Made by a program: the position numbers and the translations under genes
The notes under the pieces: model-generated
Told to the model about the DNA's origin: nothing
Databases searched by the model: none
Seen by the model: only the letters and a program-made list of their open reading frames with translations
Source of the DNA: Kribbella sp. CA-293567
GTDB lineage: Bacteria > Actinomycetota > Actinomycetes > Propionibacteriales > Kribbellaceae
Assembly: GCF_027627575.1 (NCBI RefSeq)
Contig: NZ_CP114065.1
Coordinates: 1,178,001 to 1,242,000 of the forward strand
DNA: 64,000 nucleotides
Reading direction: 5' to 3'
In this document: one piece after another, positions 1 through 9,259 of the stretch
Position numbering within the stretch: position 1 is the stretch's first letter
Layout: each line of letters opens with the position of its first letter

Positions 1-2892
1 CGCGGCAGCCTCGGTCCGGCTGCGGACGCCCAGTTTGGCCAGGATGTTGGAGACGTGGACGCTGACCGTCTTCTCCGAGATGTAGAGCTCCCGGGCCAGT
101 TGACGGTTCGTCCGGCCCTCGGCCAGCAGAGCCAGTACTTCGGTCTCGCGCGCCGTGAGCGTCGCCGGACCGGTGCCGGCTCCACCGGCCGCTCCGCCCA
201 GCTCCTCGAGCAACGGCTTCGCGCCGAGCGCCCGAGCGGTGTCCGTCGCCAGTGCGACCTGCTCGTTGGCGTCGGCCACCCGGCCGGCTGCTCGCAGGGC
301 CGCCGAGAAGTGCAGCCGAGACCAGGCCTGCTGATGGACGTCGCCGTACCCGAAGGCGTCGACCGTGCGGTGCCAGGTGGCGACGTGCTCGGCCGGAGTC
401 GGGGGATCGAGGTCGGCCAGCCAGCGGAGACGCTCCCATTCCGCCTCCAGTCTGGCCAGCCACGCGATCCCCTCGACCCCCAGCACCCGGCCGGGCGGCA
501 TGCCCTTCTCGGCCGTCGTCTGCCCGGCCGAGACCAGCTCGGCGCCACGGGCGACCAGCTCCTTGGCGGCGGTCGGCTCGTGGACGACGCGCTGGCAGAG
601 CACCTGCAACCCCAGCGTCGAGAAGCGGATCCGGGCCATGAACCAGTCGGTCTGGAAGACGTCCGCGCACAGCGCCGTCACGTCGGCGAGCAGCTTCTCC
701 GCCTCGGCCGGCTTGTTGAGCTGGCGATAGGCGTCGACGGCAGGCTGCAGCCCGATGACGGGCAGCATGATGTCGAGCGTCCACCACTTGCGCAGGCGCT
801 CCATGTCCGCGGCGACCGACGTGTCACCGCGCCCACCCCGCACGGCCAGCCCGACCCCGCGCAACGCCGCCTCGGCTGCCGCGGGCGTCATCGAGTCGGA
901 CTGGGCGGTGGCGGCGGCGTCGTCCCACTCGCCCATCACGAACTGTGTCAGCGCGAGCATCCGCCGCGCATCGAACCCGTACGCCGCCCACTGACGCCCC
1001 AGCTCACCCGCTCGCTGGTACGCATGCTGCAAGGCCGTCTTGGCGCTGGCCAGGTCACCCATCTCGTAGTGGTTCGACCCCAGCAGGAACCGGCTGCGAA
1101 CCTCGGCTGCCGGGTCACCGGCGAGCTGCGCCCGCACCGCGGCCTCCTCCAGCTGCCTGGCCGCGGCCACCGGGTCGCCGGCCCGCCGCCGCAACTGGGC
1201 GAGCGTGATGCCGGCATCCCCCGCGGCGGACTCCTGGCCCACCTCCCGGGCGATCTGCAGCGCTTCGTGCGCCCAGCGCTCCGCCTCCATCGGCCGACCG
1301 AGCGCATCCGAGACCCGCGCGTACATCGACGCGACCTGCGCCTTGAACACGCTGGCCGGCTCGTCCGAGGTCAGCCGCAGTGCCTGCGAGATCGCCTCGT
1401 TCGCTTCCTGGTCCTGGTCGATGATCAAGGCGATGTCGGCCAGCGGCATCAGCAACTGGGCCCGCTGCAGTCGCGGCGCGTCGGCCGGCAGCTCGGCCAG
1501 CGCCTTGCGCAGCAGTTTGAGCGCCCGCAGTTGCTGCGCGGACAGCGCTGCCGCTGCCGCGGTCTCGACGACCAGCCAGGTCTTGTCGATCGCCGCGTCG
1601 GCTGCGGCGTTCGGGTAGAGCTCCAGCGCCATCTCGTAGTGCTTCAACGCCTCCTGCGGCGCCGCCACCGAGATCGCCTCCTGGCCGGCCCGCACGCGTG
1701 CTTCGAAGGCGGTCGCCAGGTCGTGGGACCTGGTCGCGTGCCCGGCCAGCTCCGCCGCGGTACCGGCGACGGTCTGGTCCTTCAGCGCCTTCGCGTACGC
1801 CGCATGCTGCCGCACACGCTCGCCCGGCAACAGGTCGTCGTAGACGGCCTCGGCCAGCAGTGCATGCCGGAAGTAGTAGCTCGCGTTGCCCGGGTGCTCG
1901 ATGATGTGCGCGTCGATCAGCTCGCGCAGCGCGGCATCCAGCTCCCGGTCGGGCAGCCCGGCCACAGCGGTCAGCAGGGTGTGCGGAACGCGCCGGCCGG
2001 CCACCGCGATGACCCGGGCGACCTGACGGGCGTCATCGGACAGTGGGTCGAGCCGGACGAGCAACAGGTCGGCCAGGTCGGGCGGCACCGCGTCGGCGTC
2101 ACCCATCGACGCGGCGGCGACCAGCTCTTCGGTGAAGAACGCGTTGCCGCCGGCACGGTCGAGGATCCGCAGCTCCTCCGCCTCCGGCAACGGCTGGGTG
2201 AGCAGCGCGGTCAGCAGCGTCCGGGAGTCGGTGGCGTCCAGCGGGAGCAGGCTGACTCGGCGTACGCGCGGATTGCGGGACCACTCGGCGATCGGCCGCC
2301 GCAACGGGTGCCGGCGGTGCAGGTCGTCGCTGCGGTAGGACACGACCAGCGCGAGCCGCTGCGAGGTCAGCCGGGTGATCAGGAAGCCGATCAGGTCGCG
2401 GCTGGAGTCGTCGGCCCAGTGGGTGTCCTCGATGATCACCACCAGCGGTTCGCTGGTCGACAGTGCGGTGAAGGCCCCCAGTACGGCGTCGAACAGCGCG
2501 GCGCGATCCAGCTGGCCCTCCTGCGGAACGGCCTGCGCGCCGATCAGCCGGTGGGTCGGCAGCAGCCGGCCGATCGCCGGGAAGTTGGTCAGCACGCTCT
2601 CGACCACCTCCGGCCGCTCCTCGGCGAGCCGGCCGAAGATCTCGGTGAACGGCAGGTACGGCAGGCCGGCGTCGCCGAAGTCGGTGCAGTGCCCGACCAG
2701 TACGCCGAACCCGCGCTCGTGCGCGCCGGTCGCCACCTCGTCGAGCATCCGGGTCTTGCCGACCCCGGCGTCACCGGACAGCAGGATCGCCCCGGCGCGG
2801 CGGGTCTTCGCCTCGTCCACGGCGCTGAGCAGGGCGGCCAGCTCGGTCGAGCGGCCGACGAGAGGTGTCGAGGTCCAGGGCACGTCGTCCAT
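1..2892 (-). CDS. Large LuxR-family transcriptional regulator with N-terminal ATPase (3' end cut by the window)
   Basis: Cytoplasmic LAL-type regulator in which an ATPase domain is followed by a helical repeat region and a C-terminal DNA-binding domain. The 964 codons read leftward from the ATG at 2892 are open to the window edge, so the stop codon is missing. A Walker A motif ([10 protein letters not shown]) lies near residues 38-50 and a Walker B-like segment ([15 protein letters not shown]) near 145-160. The middle is rich in TPR-like helices. The last 55 or so residues form a LuxR helix-turn-helix ([20 protein letters not shown], then a recognition helix with [13 protein letters not shown]). 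The small genes at 3027-3330 lie upstream on the same strand, but a terminator at 2981-3014 separates them. The target genes and the ligand cannot be told from the sequence. Confidence 0.9.
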   Translation of the reverse strand, partial: MDDVPWTSTPLVGRSTELAALLSAVDEAKTRRAGAILLSGDAGVGKTRMLDEVATGAHERGFGVLVGHCTDFGDAGLPYLPFTEIFGRLAEERPEVVESVLTNFPAIGRLLPTHRLIGAQAVPQEGQLDRAALFDAVLGAFTALSTSEPLVVIIEDTHWADDSSRDLIGFLITRLTSQRLALVVSYRSDDLHRRHPLRRPIAEWSRNPRVRRVSLLPLDATDSRTLLTALLTQPLPEAEELRILDRAGGNAFFTEELVAAASMGDADAVPPDLADLLLVRLDPLSDDARQVARVIAVAGRRVPHTLLTAVAGLPDRELDAALRELIDAHIIEHPGNASYYFRHALLAEAVYDDLLPGERVRQHAAYAKALKDQTVAGTAAELAGHATRSHDLATAFEARVRAGQEAISVAAPQEALKHYEMALELYPNAAADAAIDKTWLVVETAAAAALSAQQLRALKLLRKALAELPADAPRLQRAQLLMPLADIALIIDQDQEANEAISQALRLTSDEPASVFKAQVASMYARVSDALGRPMEAERWAHEALQIAREVGQESAAGDAGITLAQLRRRAGDPVAAARQLEEAAVRAQLAGDPAAEVRSRFLLGSNHYEMGDLASAKTALQHAYQRAGELGRQWAAYGFDARRMLALTQFVMGEWDDAAATAQSDSMTPAAAEAALRGVGLAVRGGRGDTSVAADMERLRKWWTLDIMLPVIGLQPAVDAYRQLNKPAEAEKLLADVTALCADVFQTDWFMARIRFSTLGLQVLCQRVVHEPTAAKELVARGAELVSAGQTTAEKGMPPGRVLGVEGIAWLARLEAEWERLRWLADLDPPTPAEHVATWHRTVDAFGYGDVHQQAWSRLHFSAALRAAGRVADANEQVALATDTARALGAKPLLEELGGAAGGAGTGPATLTARETEVLALLAEGRTNRQLARELYISEKTVSVHVSNILAKLGVRSRTEAAA

Positions 2893-2980
2893 CTTCGCCC
2901 CTGGCGCCGACACAAATCGACGGCATCCCGTCCGATCTCCGGCCGATGGCCGGGAAACCTGGTCCGGACCGAGAGAAAAG

Positions 2981-3014
2981 CCGTCCCCGACCGGGGTGAT
3001 CCGATCGGGGACGG
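2981..3014 (-). terminator. Rho-independent terminator behind the small-protein pair
   Basis: A perfect 10-bp stem (CCGTCCCCGA at 2981-2990 with TCGGGGACGG at 3005-3014) has a 14-base loop. Read on the minus strand it is followed by GCTTTTCTC, a U-rich tail. It sits 13 bases past the stop codon of the leftward small gene and before the LuxR start, so it most likely ends the small-gene transcript. Confidence 0.65.
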
Positions 3015-3026
3015 CGGCGACGGCCG

Positions 3027-3185
3027 TCATGCGGCCGTGGTGGGGCGCAGAGCGCGGCGAGCATGCCGCGGCTCAGGCTTGGCCGCCTGCTCCGGGCGCT
3101 CCCGGCGGGTCCGGCTGAACTCGCGCTTGATCCGCTCCTGCCGGTAGCTGGTCTCTGCCTGCACGGACTGGGGGGTGATGAACAT
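3027..3185 (-). CDS. Small basic protein, paralogue of its upstream neighbour
   Basis: A 52-residue product starting [20 protein letters not shown]. The ATG at 3185 is preceded by a strong ribosome binding site (GGAGG, 6 bases upstream). The N-terminal 29 residues align with the product of 3199-3330: both begin MF-T, then SV-AE, a YR-ER segment, then R-(D/E)-(Y/F). The C-terminus is arginine- and proline-rich and differs between the two. There is no signal peptide and no recognisable domain. The two genes are 13 bases apart and must be cotranscribed. I do not know a function; the charge suggests nucleic-acid or membrane-surface binding, but that is inference only. Confidence 0.6.
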   Translation of the reverse strand: MFITPQSVQAETSYRQERIKREFSRTRRERPEQAAKPEPRHARRALRPTTAA

Positions 3186-3198
3186 GGTGTGCCTCCCT

Positions 3199-3330
3199 TC
3201 AGACGTTCTTGGTGAACAGGTGGACGATGCTGCGGCGGGTCGACGGCTTGCGGGCGGACCTGCGGTAGTCGCGGGTGAGCCGCTCCCTGCGGTAGGTGAC
3301 CTCTGCCTTGACCGAGTCGTTCGTGAACAT
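3199..3330 (-). CDS. Small basic protein, first gene of the tandem pair
   Basis: A 43-residue product starting MFTNDSVKAEVTYRRERLTR, with 11 or more Arg/Lys residues. A longer reading frame exists upstream, but the start at 3330 is chosen because a perfect AGGAGG lies 7 bases before it and because the alignment with the neighbouring paralogue begins exactly here. No domain, signal peptide or membrane segment is visible. The gene is the first in a leftward unit whose promoter should lie in 3331-3480. Its function is unknown. Confidence 0.6.
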   Translation of the reverse strand: MFTNDSVKAEVTYRRERLTRDYRRSARKPSTRRSIVHLFTKNV

Positions 3331-3482
3331 CTGGGTGCCTCCTGGCTGGTGTTTCACCGACTCCTTGTCGATGGCTCCAATCTGCTCTTCTGAGGAGGGC
3401 CGGCACATCGGTACTAGTCCCTACCTAGGGCCCTCAGGCGCGTACTAGGTACTCCGCCGCGGCACTAAGACGTCCCGGACAG

Positions 3483-3523
3483 CAGTACGGCCGAGACCCC
3501 GGGAGGGGGTCTCGGCCGTACTG
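3483..3523. terminator. Strong hairpin terminator at the end of the PfkB operon
   Basis: An 18-bp perfect stem (3483-3500 with 3506-3523) around the loop GGGAG. It lies 19 bases beyond the stop of the leftward PfkB gene. There is no long U-tract, as is common for actinobacterial terminators. The stretch 3331-3482 shows no gene and should hold the promoter of the small-protein pair. Confidence 0.7.
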
Positions 3524-3542
3524 GCAGGAAGGGATCGGTGTA

Positions 3543-4472
3543 CTACTCCCTATGCGGTGCCTGGAGACCCCTTAGATAGGTCTCCAGCTCATCCTTGGTG
3601 GGCCCAGTGGCCGGTCCTCGCCGGGTGACCGCCAAGGCCGCGGCCCCGTTGGCCCGGCGGGCCGCCTCGACGGGGTCTTTGCCTTGAGCAATCCCGGCCA
3701 GGAATGCCCCGGCATGGGCGTCACCAGCTCCGTTGAGATCCACAGCCCGTACTGCGAACCCATCGATCCGCTTGACCTCCTGACCCCGTACTGCGAGCAC
3801 ACAGCCCGCCGGCCCGGTACGGACGAGCACGTCGGCTCGCAGAGTCCTCCCGCGTACTGCGCGCGCTGCGTCCCCGGGATCGGCCAGGCCGGTCAGCAGA
3901 GTGGCCTCGGCGGAGTTCGAGCTCCACCAGTCGACCCTGGCGAGCACCGCCTCCAGTGCGTGCTCGGGGATCTCGGCGACGAGCGGTCCGGGGTCGAAGA
4001 AGACCTCGACGTCATCGGGCAGCTTGGCGAGCCAGGGGAGCAAGGCGGCTCGGTTGGAGTCGTGCAACAGGCTGTACCCGGAGAGGTAGACGAGGTCCTC
4101 ATCGCCGGGCTCGGGGAGTTCGTCGCCGGTGAGAGTCGCCTCGGCGCCGCGGCTGGTGACGAAGGTGCGTTCGCCGGTGGCGTCGACGAGGGTGACGGCG
4201 AAGCCGGTGTCCAGGTCCTCCCTTGCGGGGTGCAGCCACTTGATCCCGGCTTCGGTGAGCGCCTCACGGGCCTGGGTGCCGAAGGGGCCGGTGCCGTGCG
4301 CGCCGGCGTACAGGGTGGGGAGGCCTTGGCGGACGGCCGCGGCCATCACGTTGAAGCCGCCGCCGGTCGTCGCCGTGGTGCTGGAGGCGAATGCGTCGCC
4401 GCCGCGCGGCGGGAGCTCGTCGACGGTGAGGACCAGGTCGATCACGACGTTGCCGAGGTGCAGGAGCCTCAT
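3543..4472 (-). CDS. PfkB-family (ribokinase-like) sugar or nucleoside kinase
   Basis: A 309-residue soluble kinase of the PfkB family, the usual length for ribokinase-like enzymes. The C-terminal signature NGAGDAHAGAFLAG (near residues 245-258) carries the anion hole and the catalytic Asp. The N-terminus has the GNVVIDLV and RGGDAFASS strands typical of the substrate lid. It is the last gene of a five-gene leftward operon and its ATG overlaps the stop of the ADP-ribosylglycohydrolase by 4 bases. In this setting a role in phosphorylating a ribosyl group or a nucleoside is plausible. The exact substrate cannot be read from the sequence. Confidence 0.85.
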   Translation of the reverse strand: MRLLHLGNVVIDLVLTVDELPPRGGDAFASSTTATTGGGFNVMAAAVRQGLPTLYAGAHGTGPFGTQAREALTEAGIKWLHPAREDLDTGFAVTLVDATGERTFVTSRGAEATLTGDELPEPGDEDLVYLSGYSLLHDSNRAALLPWLAKLPDDVEVFFDPGPLVAEIPEHALEAVLARVDWWSSNSAEATLLTGLADPGDAARAVRGRTLRADVLVRTGPAGCVLAVRGQEVKRIDGFAVRAVDLNGAGDAHAGAFLAGIAQGKDPVEAARRANGAAALAVTRRGPATGPTKDELETYLRGLQAPHRE

Positions 4473-5563
4473 CCGGAACGGACCTCCAGCAGCTGCCCGG
4501 CGAGTTCCTCGAGACGCAGTCCGTTGACTCTGGCAACGGTCGCGCGAGCGTCGGTGGGGAAGCCGTCGAGGCCGTGGCAGGCGCCCGCGATCGCCCCGGC
4601 GATCGCGGCGATCGTGTCGGTGTCACCGCCGACCGACGCGGCCAGGCGGACGGCCGGCCACGGGTCGCCGGGGAAGGCGGCGAGGACGGCGAACGCGGCC
4701 GGTACGGATTCCTGGCTGGCCAGGCTGGTGCCGACCAGGTCGGAGAGAAGTGCAGACACGGCGCCCGGCCGAGGAGGGGTAGTGCCAGGCGCCGTGTCGA
4801 TCAGGGTGGTGGCCCAGGCGATGCGGGTCGCGAGATCCGCACCGGCCACCCAGTGGCCGCGCTTCGAGGCCTCGCCTGCCGCGTGGATCGCGAGCCGGGT
4901 CGCTTCGGCGACCGTCGCGCCGTCGATGCCGGCGCTCACCGCTGCCGCAACGGCCGCCGCGGCCGACAGCGCGAGGCCGGTGTTGTGGGTGACCGCACTC
5001 GCAGCGACCACGCGGTCGAGCAGCAGGTCGAGATCGGTGGAGGGTGTGGCGATACCGACCGGCGTGACGCGCATCGCGGCACCGTTGGTGGTGCCGTAGC
5101 GGCCGGTCTCGCCGATGTCCTTACCCTGCAGGAGTTCTTCGATGGCTCGCTTGGTGGAAGGACCGAGCAGGTCGAGCGACCCACGCGCCCGCATCCCGTC
5201 CTCCCACTCGACCAGCTTGTGGGCCAGCTCCCGTCCGTCCACTTCTCCACCCGACGAGACCACCAGCCGCGCCAGCAGCAGGGCCTGCTCGGTGTCGTCG
5301 GTGATCGCCCCGGCCGGCATCCCCGCCGCCAGTGGCTGGTCCTCCGGTGCCGGGTGGAAACCGTCCAGTACCTCGCCGTACCGCTCGATGATGAGTGCCC
5401 TGGGCAACGACTGGGTCGGCATCCCGAGTGCATCGCCAATGGCCAGCCCATAGAGCGCGCCCGCGGCGCGGGAACTGGCGGCGGAGCCGCTCGCCCCAGG
5501 GGCGGAGGCGTGCTCCCCGCCCCTCCCGCCGGCGCCGGAGGCGCTGTCCGGTCGCGGGGTCAT
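4469..5563 (-). CDS. ADP-ribosylglycohydrolase (DraG/ARH) family protein
   Basis: A 364-residue member of the ARH/DraG fold, which cleaves N- or O-glycosidic bonds to ribose using two Mg ions. Visible motifs are GLAIGDALGMPTQ (near 37-49), GAITDDTEQALLLARL (near 78-95; the TDDT metal-binding motif) and the C-terminal GGDTDTIAAIAGAIAGA motif (second metal site). The start at 5563 overlaps the GntR stop by 4 bases (ATGA). An N-terminal stretch rich in Gly, Ala and Ser precedes the domain. Position between a GntR regulator and a PfkB kinase argues for a metabolic glycohydrolase acting on a small ribosylated compound, rather than protein de-ADP-ribosylation. That is inference. Confidence 0.85.
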   Translation of the reverse strand: MTPRPDSASGAGGRGGEHASAPGASGSAASSRAAGALYGLAIGDALGMPTQSLPRALIIERYGEVLDGFHPAPEDQPLAAGMPAGAITDDTEQALLLARLVVSSGGEVDGRELAHKLVEWEDGMRARGSLDLLGPSTKRAIEELLQGKDIGETGRYGTTNGAAMRVTPVGIATPSTDLDLLLDRVVAASAVTHNTGLALSAAAAVAAAVSAGIDGATVAEATRLAIHAAGEASKRGHWVAGADLATRIAWATTLIDTAPGTTPPRPGAVSALLSDLVGTSLASQESVPAAFAVLAAFPGDPWPAVRLAASVGGDTDTIAAIAGAIAGACHGLDGFPTDARATVARVNGLRLEELAGQLLEVRSG

Positions 5564-6279
5564 GTGGAGTGTCCGGTGTAGTTGAGGTTGAGCTCGAAGT
5601 GCGTGGGGTCCAGCAGGCTGTCCACCTGCTCGGCGAAGCGGTGGTCGGGGGTGAAGCTGACCCGGCGGGTGTGCAGGAACCACGTGCCTTCCGGGCGGTC
5701 CAGCAGGATCGCCTCCTCGGGGTCGAGGGGGCGGCCGCGGAGGCGTTGCTCGCCGTGATCGAGGTGCAGGCCTGCACGGCTCAGGGTGGCGGTGATCGAG
5801 TTCTCGTCCAGGCCGCGTTCGGGCAGGTCGCGCAGTGCCTCCAGGGCCGGGACGCAGCTGCGCTCGAGCGAGATCGCTTCGCCGCCCACGATCACCCGCA
5901 GGCGCTGGATCACGATCACGTCGGGGGAGTCGAGGCCCAGCCGATCAGCCAGTTCGTGGTCCTGTTCGTGGGCCAGCCGCAGCAGCTGGACTCGCGTCTC
6001 CACACCTTGCTGCGCCAATGCGTGGGTCCAGCCGAGCCGGTCGTCCAGCGGCCGCCCGTCGAACAGGACAAACGACCCTTTGCCGGTCCGGGTGGTGATC
6101 AGCCCGTCCTCGTTCAGCACCGCCAGTGCGGAGCGGACCGTGTTCCGGCTGACCGAGAACCGCTTCGCCAGCTCCACCTCGCCGGGCAGCTGGTCACCGT
6201 GCCCGACCCGGCCGGAGCGGATCTCCCGCGCCAGGATGGACGCGATCCGCTCGTGCTTGAGATTCACCCCACGGATCAC
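5560..6279 (-). CDS. GntR/HutC-family transcriptional regulator with UTRA ligand domain
   Basis: A 239-residue regulator. The N-terminal winged helix (residues 8-72) contains the typical GntR segment LPGEVELAKRFSVSRNTVRS. It is followed by a UTRA sensor domain (about 90-230) as in HutC and DasR. It lies inside the NCS1/isochorismatase/ARH/PfkB operon with 4-base overlaps at both ends, so it most likely controls its own operon from the promoter ahead of 8296. The CCTGTCCA direct repeats at 8319-8336 are a candidate operator. Confidence 0.9.
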   Translation of the reverse strand: MIRGVNLKHERIASILAREIRSGRVGHGDQLPGEVELAKRFSVSRNTVRSALAVLNEDGLITTRTGKGSFVLFDGRPLDDRLGWTHALAQQGVETRVQLLRLAHEQDHELADRLGLDSPDVIVIQRLRVIVGGEAISLERSCVPALEALRDLPERGLDENSITATLSRAGLHLDHGEQRLRGRPLDPEEAILLDRPEGTWFLHTRRVSFTPDHRFAEQVDSLLDPTHFELNLNYTGHST

Positions 6280-6827
6280 TGGTGCCGCTCTCCGGCCTGT
6301 TGCTCACGGATGGTGCCGACCGTGACGACCTCGAGCATCGGCGCGTACAACCGCATGATGTCCAGCGCCTTGTGATGAGTCGCCTCGTCGACCCCCGCAC
6401 ACGCGTCAGCCACCACCTGCACCCGTACGCCGGCGTCGGCGGCCGCCAATGCTGTCGTCAGCACGCAGCAGTCGGTGGTCACGCCCGACAGCACCAGGTG
6501 CCCACCGGGACCGACCACCTCGGCCAGCTCCGGTCCCCACTTGCCGAAGGTCGTCTTGTCGAGTGTCGGCACTCCCTGGAACTCCTCCACCAGTTGATAG
6601 GCGTAGGAGTCCGGCGGCTGCAACGCGAACGGCCACTGCTGGTAGTACGGGATCCAGGATCCGGCCGGTTCCGCAGGCGCGACGAAACGGGTGAAGACGG
6701 CGGTGGGGATCAGTTCGAGCAGCTCCTGGGTCGGCTTGACCACCCGCTCGAAGTCCGGTGTCGCCCAGCCGCTCTCGGGCTCGGCGAAGATCCGCTGCAG
6801 ATCGATCAGGGCCAGTACCGGTGCCAT
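6276..6827 (-). CDS. Isochorismatase-like cysteine hydrolase
   Basis: A 183-residue protein of the isochorismatase superfamily (nicotinamidase, N-carbamoyl amidohydrolases, ureidoacrylate and biuret hydrolases). The Asp-Lys-Cys triad is visible: Asp9 in ALIDLQ, Lys91 or Lys96 in LDKTTFGKWG, and Cys120 in GVTTDCCV. The ATG at 6827 overlaps the permease stop by one base (TGATG) and the end overlaps the GntR start by four. Partner genes suggest it opens an amide or deaminates the base released from a ribosylated import product. Specificity is not predictable from sequence alone. Confidence 0.85.
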   Translation of the reverse strand: MAPVLALIDLQRIFAEPESGWATPDFERVVKPTQELLELIPTAVFTRFVAPAEPAGSWIPYYQQWPFALQPPDSYAYQLVEEFQGVPTLDKTTFGKWGPELAEVVGPGGHLVLSGVTTDCCVLTTALAAADAGVRVQVVADACAGVDEATHHKALDIMRLYAPMLEVVTVGTIREQQAGERHQ

Positions 6828-8296
6828 CAGACCGGCACCTCCTGGGCCCGCACGCGCGACCGGCCGGCGAAGTACTGGACCACGAATCCCAGCACCAGCG
6901 CGAAGAGTACGCCGAGGTTGGCGAACGCCCAGGCCCCTTCTTTGCCGCCCAGGCCGAGCGGCCCGAGCAGGTAGCCCTGCCAGGTCAGCCAGCTCGCCAG
7001 ACTGTTGGTGACCAGACCCCAGCCGATCGCGGTCGCGGCCACCATGGTTGCTATCGGCAACCACTGGATGTCGCCGTACCGGCCGCGGCGGTCGAAGAGT
7101 TCCGCGTCGGCGTAGTCACGCCGGCGAGCCGCGATATCGGCGAGCATGATGCCGCACCAGGCCGCCACCGGGACGCCGAGCGTGATCAGGAAGCCCTGGA
7201 ACTGGGACAGGAAGCTGTCGCTGGAGAAGAACACCACGTAGATCGTCCCGGCGATCATCACCAGACCGTCGATGAAGGCTGCGACGTACCGCGGTGCCGG
7301 CAGTCCGATCGAGAGCAGCGCGAGGCCGGACGAGTAGATGTCCAGGACGGCGCCGCCCACCAGGCCGAGCACCGCCACGATCACGAACGGCACCAGGAAC
7401 CAGGTCGGCAACGCCTCGGCCAGCGCGCCGATCGGGTCGGCGGCGATCGCGGTGCTCAGGTCAGGGGAGGAGCCGGCGAGCAGGAGGCCGAAGACCAGCA
7501 GGACGACCGGCGCGATCGAGGAGCCGAACGTCGTCCAGCCGACCACGCCGCGGCTGGACGCCGTCCGGGGAAGGTAGCGGGAGTAGTCGGCGGCGGCGTT
7601 CACCCAGCCGAGGCCGAAGCCGGTCATCAGGAACACCAGCGCACCGAGGACCGCCTGGCTCGAACCGCTCGGCAGCGCGCTGACTGCGCTCCAGTGCACC
7701 TGGTCGGCGACCAGCGCGATGTAGACGACGGTCAACACGCCGGTGACGATCGTGATCACCGTCTGGGCCCGCATGATCAGGTCGAAGCCGAGCACGCCGC
7801 AGACGACGATCAGGGTGCCGACCACGACCAGCGCGATCACCTTGGTGATCGCGCCACCGCCCCAGCCGAGCCGTTCGAACACGGTCGCCGTGGCGAGCGT
7901 CGCGAGGATCGTCAGCACGGTCTCCCAGCCGACGGTCAGCAGCCAGGACACCAGCGACGGGAGTTTGTTGCCACGGACCCCGAACGCCGCGCGGCTGAGC
8001 ACCAGGGTGGGGGCCGATCCGCGCTTCCCGGCCAGGGAGATCAGCCCGCAGAGCAGGAACGAGAAGACGATGCCCAGGACGCCGGCGATCACCGCCTGCC
8101 AGAACGAGATGCCGAAGCCGAGCGCGAAGGCGCCGTAGCTGAGCCCGAGCACCGAGACGTTCGCGCCGAACCACGGCCAGAACAGTTGTCGCGGAGTGCC
8201 CTTGCGGTCGGTGTCGGCGATGACGTCCAGGCCCGCGCTCTCGATCGAGAACGCCTTCCTGCCTTCGACAGCGTCGACCCGCAGCTGATCAGCCAT
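6827..8296 (-). CDS. NCS1-family nucleobase/purine/pyrimidine permease
   Basis: A 489-residue membrane protein with about twelve hydrophobic segments. It belongs to the NCS1 family (cytosine, uracil, allantoin, thiamine and nicotinamide-riboside-type permeases). The N-terminal SIESAGLDVI and FWPWFGANVS segments preceding TM1 are typical of the family. It is the first gene of the leftward operon, with a GGGGAG ribosome binding site 7 bases ahead of the ATG. It probably brings in the nucleobase or nucleoside-like substrate that the downstream enzymes process. Confidence 0.88.
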   Translation of the reverse strand: MADQLRVDAVEGRKAFSIESAGLDVIADTDRKGTPRQLFWPWFGANVSVLGLSYGAFALGFGISFWQAVIAGVLGIVFSFLLCGLISLAGKRGSAPTLVLSRAAFGVRGNKLPSLVSWLLTVGWETVLTILATLATATVFERLGWGGGAITKVIALVVVGTLIVVCGVLGFDLIMRAQTVITIVTGVLTVVYIALVADQVHWSAVSALPSGSSQAVLGALVFLMTGFGLGWVNAAADYSRYLPRTASSRGVVGWTTFGSSIAPVVLLVFGLLLAGSSPDLSTAIAADPIGALAEALPTWFLVPFVIVAVLGLVGGAVLDIYSSGLALLSIGLPAPRYVAAFIDGLVMIAGTIYVVFFSSDSFLSQFQGFLITLGVPVAAWCGIMLADIAARRRDYADAELFDRRGRYGDIQWLPIATMVAATAIGWGLVTNSLASWLTWQGYLLGPLGLGGKEGAWAFANLGVLFALVLGFVVQYFAGRSRVRAQEVPV

Positions 8297-8318
8297 CCGC
8301 GCTCCCCACCGAAATGAA

Positions 8319-8336
8319 CCTGTCCAGTCCTGTCCA
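8319..8336. promoter_or_regulatory. Tandem CCTGTCCA direct repeat, candidate GntR operator
   Basis: CCTGTCCA occurs at 8319-8326 and again at 8329-8336, exactly one helical turn apart. The repeat lies in the 106-bp gap between the divergent NCS1 operon and the alpha/beta hydrolase gene. The GntR regulator inside the operon is the obvious candidate binder. No binding data can be read from the sequence. Confidence 0.35.
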
Positions 8337-8402
8337 ATTCACGGTAGGTCGCCGGCTGGTCGCGGTCAAGCGAGGGTTTGACCGGGCCCTCATGATGGGT
8401 CC

Positions 8403-9254
8403 ATGCCGAACAGTGCAGCTGTCGACGGATTCTCGCTGGCCTACGACCACGCGGGGGAGGGCCCGGCTGTGGTGCTGCTGCACGGCTGGCCCGGCGATCG
8501 GACCGACTACCGGCGACTGGCGCCACTGCTGGTGGAGCAGGGGCACGAGGTCGTCGTACCGGATCTGCGCGGGTTCGGGGAGTCGGACAAGCACGTGGCC
8601 GACCCAGCAGCGCAGTACGGGGTGGCGGGGCAGGCGCGGAGTGTGCTGGCACTGATGGAGGAGCTCGGGCTGGAGCGGCCGGTGCTGGCCGGCTACGACA
8701 TCGGCAGCCGGATCGCGCAAGGCATCGCGCGGAGTCACCCGGACCTGGTGGACGGGCTTGTGGTCGCGCCGCCGCTGCCGGGGATCGGTAAGCGGGTGTT
8801 CTCTGAGCGGGCGCAGGCGGAGTTCTGGTACCAGGCCTTCCACAAGCTGCCGGTGATCGAGCAACTGGTCGACGGGCAGCCGGAGGCGGTCAGGGCTTAC
8901 CTGCAGCACTTCTGGACGCACTGGTCGGGGCCGGGCTTCGTGCCGGAGCTGGAGCACCTGGTGGAGGTCTACTCGGCTCCTGGCGCTTTCACGGCCTCGA
9001 TCAACTGGTACCGGGCCGGTGCGGGCTCGGTGGCGACTTCGGCTGCGGAGACGGCGCCCGCGTCGTACGACCGGATCGGCGTACCGACTGTGGTGTTGTG
9101 GCCGGAGTTCGATCCGCTGTTCCCGCGTGCCTGGTCGGACCGGCTGGACGACTTCTTCAGCGACGTCCGGCTGCGCACTGTCGACGGCGTCGGCCACTAC
9201 GGGCCACTGGAATACCCGGAGATCTTCGCGGAAGAGATTGTCGGACTAGGCTGA
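8403..9254 (+). CDS. Alpha/beta hydrolase, epoxide hydrolase/haloalkane dehalogenase type
   Basis: A 283-residue soluble hydrolase. The oxyanion-hole motif HGWPG is near residue 26. The nucleophile elbow reads GYDIGS (near 97-102), with Asp in place of Ser, which points to the epoxide hydrolase or dehalogenase branch and not to an esterase. A cap region follows (about 130-200). The acid is probably in [10 protein letters not shown] and the catalytic His in [11 protein letters not shown] near the C-terminus. The gene ends 5 bases before nuoB, so it may be cotranscribed with the nuo genes. Its substrate is unknown. Confidence 0.8.
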   Translation: MPNSAAVDGFSLAYDHAGEGPAVVLLHGWPGDRTDYRRLAPLLVEQGHEVVVPDLRGFGESDKHVADPAAQYGVAGQARSVLALMEELGLERPVLAGYDIGSRIAQGIARSHPDLVDGLVVAPPLPGIGKRVFSERAQAEFWYQAFHKLPVIEQLVDGQPEAVRAYLQHFWTHWSGPGFVPELEHLVEVYSAPGAFTASINWYRAGAGSVATSAAETAPASYDRIGVPTVVLWPEFDPLFPRAWSDRLDDFFSDVRLRTVDGVGHYGPLEYPEIFAEEIVGLG

Positions 9255-9259
9255 CCTGT

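Noticed and set aside
55..3147. A plus-strand open frame of over 1000 codons
   Set aside because: It is the antisense shadow of the LuxR-type gene in high-GC DNA. It has no domain and an Arg/Gly/Pro-rich composition, while the minus strand has clear ATPase and helix-turn-helix motifs.
6758..8317. Plus-strand frame of 519 codons
   Set aside because: It is an antisense shadow of the NCS1 permease: highly charged, with His/Gln/Asp-rich composition and no domain.
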